Assembly: GCA_964353255.1 (NCBI GenBank)
Contig: CAYGVJ010000102.1
Span: 1 to 20,416, forward strand
Reading direction: 5' to 3'
Source: VFZS01 sp964353255
GTDB taxonomy: Bacteria; Acidobacteriota; Terriglobia; Bryobacterales; Bryobacteraceae
Length of the DNA: 20,416 nt
Below, in pieces: positions 16,775 to 20,416 of this stretch. The position numbers and the translations under genes are program-made. Positions within the stretch are counted from its first letter, which is position 1, and each line of letters begins with the position of its first letter. Below the pieces are notes generated by a model. The model saw only the letters and a list, made by a program, of their open reading frames with translations, ran no database searches and was not told the DNA's origin.

Positions 16775-17968
16775 CTACTGCAACAGCTTCCCCTGCCTCT
16801 GGTAGGCGGGGATGTCCAGTTCTTCGAGCGCCTCCGGAGGCTCCAGCGGCGGCAGGGGAGCCGCGGCGGCGACCGGTGGCGGTTCCTGCGCCGGCGCTGG
16901 CTCCAGTGGCAGCTCCGGCGGGCGAACCACCGCCTCCCGGATCAGCGGCTTCTGGCCGTCGCCGGCCGCCGCGTCACGGCGCGGGAGACCGGCGGCAACG
17001 ACGGTCACCTTGACCGCCTCCGCCATGGATTCCTTCAGCACGATGCCGAAACTGATCCGCACATCGTCGCACTCAGCGGCCTGGCGGATAAGCCCGCAAG
17101 CCTCGGCAAATTCATGCAGCCCCAGGCGGTGAGAGGCCGTGATGTTGATCAGGACGTGCCGCGCACCCTTGATGCCGGTCTCTTCCAGCAGCGGGCAGTT
17201 GATGGCTTGGCGCGCCGCTTCGAGCACGGCCTTCTCACCCTTGGCCACCGCCGTGCCCATCCGGGCGCAGCCGCTGCCCTTAATGATGGCGCGCAGGTTG
17301 GAGAAGTCACGATTGACCAGCCCGGGGACGGTGTTCAGCTCGACGATGTTCTCCACCGTCTGGCGCAGCAAGTCGTAGCCCAGGCGGAAAGCTTCGAGCA
17401 CGGAGGCGCCCGGAGGCGCCAGGGCGAGCAGGCGATCGTTGGGGACGGCAATGACGGTATCGACGATCGCGGCCAGCTCGCCCAGCCCCTTTTCGGCCTG
17501 CCGCATGGGGCCTGAGCCCTCCAGGCCGAAGGGCTTGGTGACAACAGCGACGGTGACGGCGTTCAACTGCTTGGCCAGAGAGGCGATGACCGGGGTGGCT
17601 CCCGTACCGACGCCGCCGCCCAGTCCGGCCGTGACGAAGGCCATGTCGGCATCGTGGAGGATCTCCAGCACCCGCTCGGTATCATCCAGCGCCGCCTGGC
17701 GGCCTACTGCCGGGTCGCCGCCCGCTCCCCGGCCGCAGGTTTTCTTCGAGCCGATGACCAGCTTGTTGGGGACCGGCGAGGCCGCCAGCGCCTGCGCATC
17801 GGTGTCTATGACGTGGAACTCAACGCCCTCCAGCCCGGCGCTCATCATGTGCGCCACGGCGTTCGAGCCGCCGCCGCCAATGCCCACCACCTTGATCCGG
17901 GCCTGGTGAGAAGCTTCCTCCCCCATTTCGTATTTCAAGTCTTCAATCTGCTGAGCCAGCACGGCCAT
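16775..17968 (-). CDS. ftsZ: Cell division protein FtsZ, with altered nucleotide-site residues
   Basis: Tubulin-like GTPase that forms the division ring, 397 residues. The start is ATG 17968 behind AGGAGAGGAGG, 16 bases after the ftsA stop. Preserved parts: VVGIGGGGSNAVAHM (T1 loop), TDAQAL, the GAGGDPAVGRQAA segment, PNDRLL, PLLEETGIKGARHVLINIT, a proline-rich linker (about 340-380) and the C-terminal peptide ELDIPAYQRQ that binds FtsA. Departures from the canonical pattern: Asp55 where most have Asn before TDAQ; GGGVGTGATP (117-126) instead of GGGTGTGAAP; EGSGP (150-154) where E. coli has EGKKR; and T7 loop NRDFSN (219-224), placing Asn224 where the catalytic Asp (E. coli Asp212) should be. 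Gene position makes it the expected housekeeping FtsZ. Reduced GTP hydrolysis, or a second FtsZ elsewhere, is a reasonable inference. Confidence 0.95.
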   Translation of the reverse strand: MAVLAQQIEDLKYEMGEEASHQARIKVVGIGGGGSNAVAHMMSAGLEGVEFHVIDTDAQALAASPVPNKLVIGSKKTCGRGAGGDPAVGRQAALDDTERVLEILHDADMAFVTAGLGGGVGTGATPVIASLAKQLNAVTVAVVTKPFGLEGSGPMRQAEKGLGELAAIVDTVIAVPNDRLLALAPPGASVLEAFRLGYDLLRQTVENIVELNTVPGLVNRDFSNLRAIIKGSGCARMGTAVAKGEKAVLEAARQAINCPLLEETGIKGARHVLINITASHRLGLHEFAEACGLIRQAAECDDVRISFGIVLKESMAEAVKVTVVAAGLPRRDAAAGDGQKPLIREAVVRPPELPLEPAPAQEPPPVAAAAPLPPLEPPEALEELDIPAYQRQGKLLQ

Positions 17969-17984
17969 GGTTGCCCTCCTCTCC

Positions 17985-19181
17985 TCAGTTCCACAGACCA
18001 CGGAGGAACCCGTTCGGCCCGCGGTCCCGCTTAGCGCGGAACTTCAGCCGCGCCGCGTACATCGCCAAGCCCGCCGCGGTAGTCCAGGACGGGCTCTTCA
18101 GCTCCGCCGGCCAGCCCTGAATGCCTCGCGGCAGACCGTTGGTCACGTCGCAGTTGAGCATCGCTTCGGCGAGGTCGCACAGGCCGGTCAGACGCGCCGC
18201 GCCCCCGCTGAGCACGGCGCCCATCAGGTTGTGGTCCATGGAGATCCGGGCCAGTTCGCGCTGCACCCAGGCGAACAACTCCCGGGCCCTGGCCTCCAGG
18301 ATCATATTGAGCTCCCGGCGCGCCCGCTCCCGCGGCCCGCGGCCCGGCGGGGTCGGGAGCACGATGAAGCTGTTGCCGGCGGTGTGCTCCATAACCGCGC
18401 ACCCCTGCTGCTGCTTGATGGCCTCGGCGTCCTCGCAACTGACGTGCAGCCCGCGCGCCACGTCCCAGGTGAAGTGGTCGCCGCAGAGCGGCAGGCTGGC
18501 CGAACACACCAGGGCCTCGCCATAGAAGGCCACCACGTCCGTGGAATGGGCGCCGATGTCGATCACCGCCAGGGCCTGGCGGCGATCACGCGGCCGCACC
18601 GCGGCGTAGGCCGCGGCCAGAGGCTCGAAGACCGTCTCCTCGACGGAAACGTGCGCCCGGTTGGCCGCCCCCACCAGCTCATCATGCTCCTGCATGGAAG
18701 TCGTGATCAGGTGCACGAAAGCCTCCAGCTTGGAGGCCGTCATGCCGCAGGGATTGCGGTGGCCGGGCCGCCCGTCCACGGCGAAATCCTGAGGAAAAAG
18801 ATGCAGGATCATGCGGTCCTCGGGCAGCACCACCCGCGCGGCGCGCTCGATGGCCCGCCTGACATCCGCCAGAGTGATTTCCCGCTGGTAGCCGAACTCG
18901 TAGACGCCGCGGCTGTTTATCCCGCTGACGGTGGCCCCGCCAATGCCCAGCACCACCGAGTTCACCGAAACCCCGGCCATCCGCTCGGCCTCCTCGAGGG
19001 CGTAGCGCAGGGAATCCGAGACCGCGTTGTGATCCGCCAGCCGGCTCCTGTTCCAGCCCTGGGAGAGCGTCTGGCCATATCCCAGGAACCTCACCCGGTC
19101 ACCCTCCAGCCGGCAAATCACACACCGCGTCCAGGTGCTGCCCGCATCCAGCCCCACGGCGTAGACGGGCTTATCCGCCAT
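17985..19181 (-). CDS. ftsA: Cell division protein FtsA
   Basis: Actin-like ATPase that anchors FtsZ filaments to the inner membrane, 398 residues from ATG 19181. The start overlaps the end of ftsQ by 11 bases and is preceded by GGAGG. Actin-fold motifs are visible: phosphate loop 1 in VGLDAGSTWTRCVI (near residue 10), the SHS2/1C-domain region with NSVVLGIGGATVSGINSRG, DVRRAIERAARVVLPEDRMILHLFPQDFAVDG, phosphate loop 2 in AVIDIGAHSTDVVAFYGE, and the adenosine loop in GAVLSGGAARLTG. The tail GFLRGLWN after a basic stretch is a plausible short amphipathic membrane-targeting helix. DIGAHSTD differs from the DIGGGT pattern of E. coli FtsA. It is the third gene of the murC-ftsQ-ftsA-ftsZ run and is followed by ftsZ after 16 bases. 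Confidence 0.95.
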   Translation of the reverse strand: MADKPVYAVGLDAGSTWTRCVICRLEGDRVRFLGYGQTLSQGWNRSRLADHNAVSDSLRYALEEAERMAGVSVNSVVLGIGGATVSGINSRGVYEFGYQREITLADVRRAIERAARVVLPEDRMILHLFPQDFAVDGRPGHRNPCGMTASKLEAFVHLITTSMQEHDELVGAANRAHVSVEETVFEPLAAAYAAVRPRDRRQALAVIDIGAHSTDVVAFYGEALVCSASLPLCGDHFTWDVARGLHVSCEDAEAIKQQQGCAVMEHTAGNSFIVLPTPPGRGPRERARRELNMILEARARELFAWVQRELARISMDHNLMGAVLSGGAARLTGLCDLAEAMLNCDVTNGLPRGIQGWPAELKSPSWTTAAGLAMYAARLKFRAKRDRGPNGFLRGLWN

Positions 19182-20058
19182 CGCCAACCTCCAACACGGT
19201 GATGCGTCCTTCCAGCCGGAGATCAAAGGCCCGCGCCTGCGGAAAACGCCGGCGGATCTCCCCGTAATGGGATAGGAGATTCTCCAGCCGCCGGCGGAAG
19301 TCTTGCGGCGCCAGCAGCAACCGCACTGGCAGCCCCTCGACGAGCGCGGTGACCTTCAGGCTGTCGGGGTCGCTGAGGTCAACTTCGGAGATCTGGCCTA
19401 CCGCCGGGGGCGCCTCGGCGAGCAGCCGCAGCAGCAAGGCGACGCGCTCGCGGCGAACCGCCAGGGGCGCCTCCTCGGCCACGCCGCGCAGAACGGGAAA
19501 GGTGAACTCGGCGCGCGCGGGTGGCTCCAGAATCACTCCCTCGGCGTCGATCAGGGCCAGATGAGCCGGGCGCCCGCCCGCCGAGGGCGCCAGCAGGAAG
19601 GCCGCGGGAGTGCGCTCCACGATTTCGACCCGGACGCGATTGGGCCAGTGGCGCGACAGGCGAGCCTCCCGCACCCAATCCAGGGCCAGGAGGCTGCGCC
19701 GGCGGTCCTCCAGGGGCATCAGGTAGATGCTGCGCCCCAAATCGGCAACGAAGACCGCACGCACCCGTTCGCGGGGGGCGTGGACGACGCCGTGGATCTC
19801 GAGGCCCGCGGCGCCCAGCAGGAAACGGGAGTCGCTGGCCAGGACCTGATCCACCCGGTAGAGAAGGAAAGAGCCCGCGCCGATGGCCAGCGCCGCCACC
19901 ACCGCCACGACCGACCAGCGCCAGCGGATGCCGGCCGCGCCGCGCGGCGCCGCTACGGAGGCCGGTCGGCGCGCCGACGGGGCGGGAGCCGCCGCGCGGA
20001 CCTCGGCCAGCTCCTCGGGGAGCTCCAGATCAAGCTGCGCCGTTTGTCTTCTGGCCAT
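19171..20058 (-). CDS. ftsQ: Cell division protein FtsQ (POTRA domain)
   Basis: Bitopic divisome scaffold that links FtsB/FtsL to the Z ring, 295 residues. A cytoplasmic N-terminus rich in Ala/Pro/Arg (1-45) precedes one membrane helix (about 47-67). The periplasmic POTRA domain (about 84-150) starts LEIHGVVHAPRERVRAV and ends with DWVREARLSRHWPNRVRVEIVERTPAAF, the most conserved part of the family. The FtsQ beta domain follows and ends RAFDLRLEGRITVLEVG. The ATG at 20058 sits one base past the murC stop codon, with GGGAA about four bases upstream. The end overlaps the start of ftsA by 11 bases, indicating translational coupling. Family sequence conservation is low, so the call leans on the POTRA motif plus gene order. 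Confidence 0.92.
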   Translation of the reverse strand: MARRQTAQLDLELPEELAEVRAAAPAPSARRPASVAAPRGAAGIRWRWSVVAVVAALAIGAGSFLLYRVDQVLASDSRFLLGAAGLEIHGVVHAPRERVRAVFVADLGRSIYLMPLEDRRRSLLALDWVREARLSRHWPNRVRVEIVERTPAAFLLAPSAGGRPAHLALIDAEGVILEPPARAEFTFPVLRGVAEEAPLAVRRERVALLLRLLAEAPPAVGQISEVDLSDPDSLKVTALVEGLPVRLLLAPQDFRRRLENLLSHYGEIRRRFPQARAFDLRLEGRITVLEVGDGG

Positions 20059-20059
20059 A

Positions 20060-20416
20060 CTATTCCCGCGCGCGCAGACCCTCCAGCACCCGGTCGCCGG
20101 CCGGCCACACGTTGCCCGCGCCCAGCGTCAGCACGAGGTCGCCCTCCCCGGCCGCCGCCAAAACCATCTGCGCCGCGCTTTCCAGAGAGCCCGCGTACTC
20201 CGCGGAGCGGTGCCCGTAAGCCCGGATGCGCTCGACCAGCGCCGCCGCGCTGACCCCCTCGATGGGCCGCTCAGAAGCGGCGTAGATATCGACCACGTAG
20301 ACGGCATCGGCCTGGTAGAAGCAGCGCGCGAAGTCGTCCATCAAATGAAAGGTGCGGGTGTAGCGGTGCGGCTGGAAGATCGCCAGCACGCGCCGGTAGC
20401 GACATTGGCGGGCGGC
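20060..20416 (-). CDS. murC: UDP-N-acetylmuramate-L-alanine ligase, C-terminal part (cut by window end)
   Basis: Only the last 118 codons and the stop are in the window; the gene runs off the right-hand end, and the GTG at 20389 is an internal valine codon, not a start. Reading on to the edge gives AARQCRYRRVLAIFQPHRYTRT, the signature of the MurC C-terminal domain, followed by DDFARCF, AVYVVDIYAASERPIEGVSAAAL and LVLTLGAGNVW near the end. MurC is the cytoplasmic ATP-dependent ligase that adds L-alanine to UDP-MurNAc. It is the first visible gene of the dcw run, one base ahead of ftsQ. MurB and Ddl, which often lie between murC and ftsQ, are not here. Confidence 0.93.
   Translation of the reverse strand, partial: AARQCRYRRVLAIFQPHRYTRTFHLMDDFARCFYQADAVYVVDIYAASERPIEGVSAAALVERIRAYGHRSAEYAGSLESAAQMVLAAAGEGDLVLTLGAGNVWPAGDRVLEGLRARE

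Noticed and set aside
17967..19202. A 411-codon plus-strand open frame opposite ftsA
   Set aside because: It is antisense to ftsA along its entire length and the translation shows no recognisable fold or start signal.

Overview
The window is a 20.4 kb, GC-rich bacterial segment, most likely from an Acidobacteriota genome of the Solibacter/Bryobacter type. Support for that assignment: an Oar-like TonB-dependent receptor with an N-terminal carboxypeptidase-regulatory-like domain, a CadC-type winged helix / TolB-like / TPR regulator, a neutral-ceramidase-domain secreted protein, a Tat-signal aldo/keto reductase and short GTGGGACA-type palindromic repeats. This is a judgement from gene content, not from a marker-gene tree.

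Layout. 1-800: an intact REP-associated tyrosine (Y1/HUH) transposase. 807-5368: a large outer-membrane receptor (-) divergent from a ceramidase-domain protein (+), with overlapping outward-facing -10 boxes between them. 5382-9209: a polytopic GT-C-type glycosyltransferase candidate (-), the CadC/TolB/TPR protein (+) and a small secreted protein (-). 9410-9540: a 131-bp nested-palindrome element. 9545-11610: a NarL/NarX-type response regulator and histidine kinase operon (-). 11651-13504: glmS (+), with no visible ribosome binding site. 13491-14936: a second GT-C-type membrane protein (-), similar in layout to the first. 14988-15108: a second nested-palindrome element of the same architecture. 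15155-16105: aldo/keto reductase (+). 16116-16768: two 106-bp direct copies of another palindromic repeat bracketing a small MNT nucleotidyltransferase gene (+). 16775-20416: the end of a division/cell-wall (dcw) cluster on the minus strand, in transcription order murC (partial) - ftsQ - ftsA - ftsZ, very tightly packed.

How they fit together. The minus-strand dcw genes give the last part of septum assembly: MurC adds L-alanine to UDP-MurNAc, FtsQ is the divisome scaffold, FtsA tethers FtsZ to the membrane. GlmS feeds the same wall pathway with glucosamine-6-phosphate but is not linked to them transcriptionally. The rest is accessory: outer-membrane uptake, secreted hydrolase, sugar transfer at the membrane, and two regulators.

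The most notable observations are (1) the dcw-encoded FtsZ, which carries substitutions at several nucleotide-contact and catalytic-loop positions, including Asn in place of the essential T7-loop Asp; (2) the repeat-bracketed orphan MNT gene next to ftsZ; and (3) two related REP-like nested palindromes in the same window as an intact REP-type transposase. I see no CRISPR array, tRNA, rRNA, prophage or obvious defence island.
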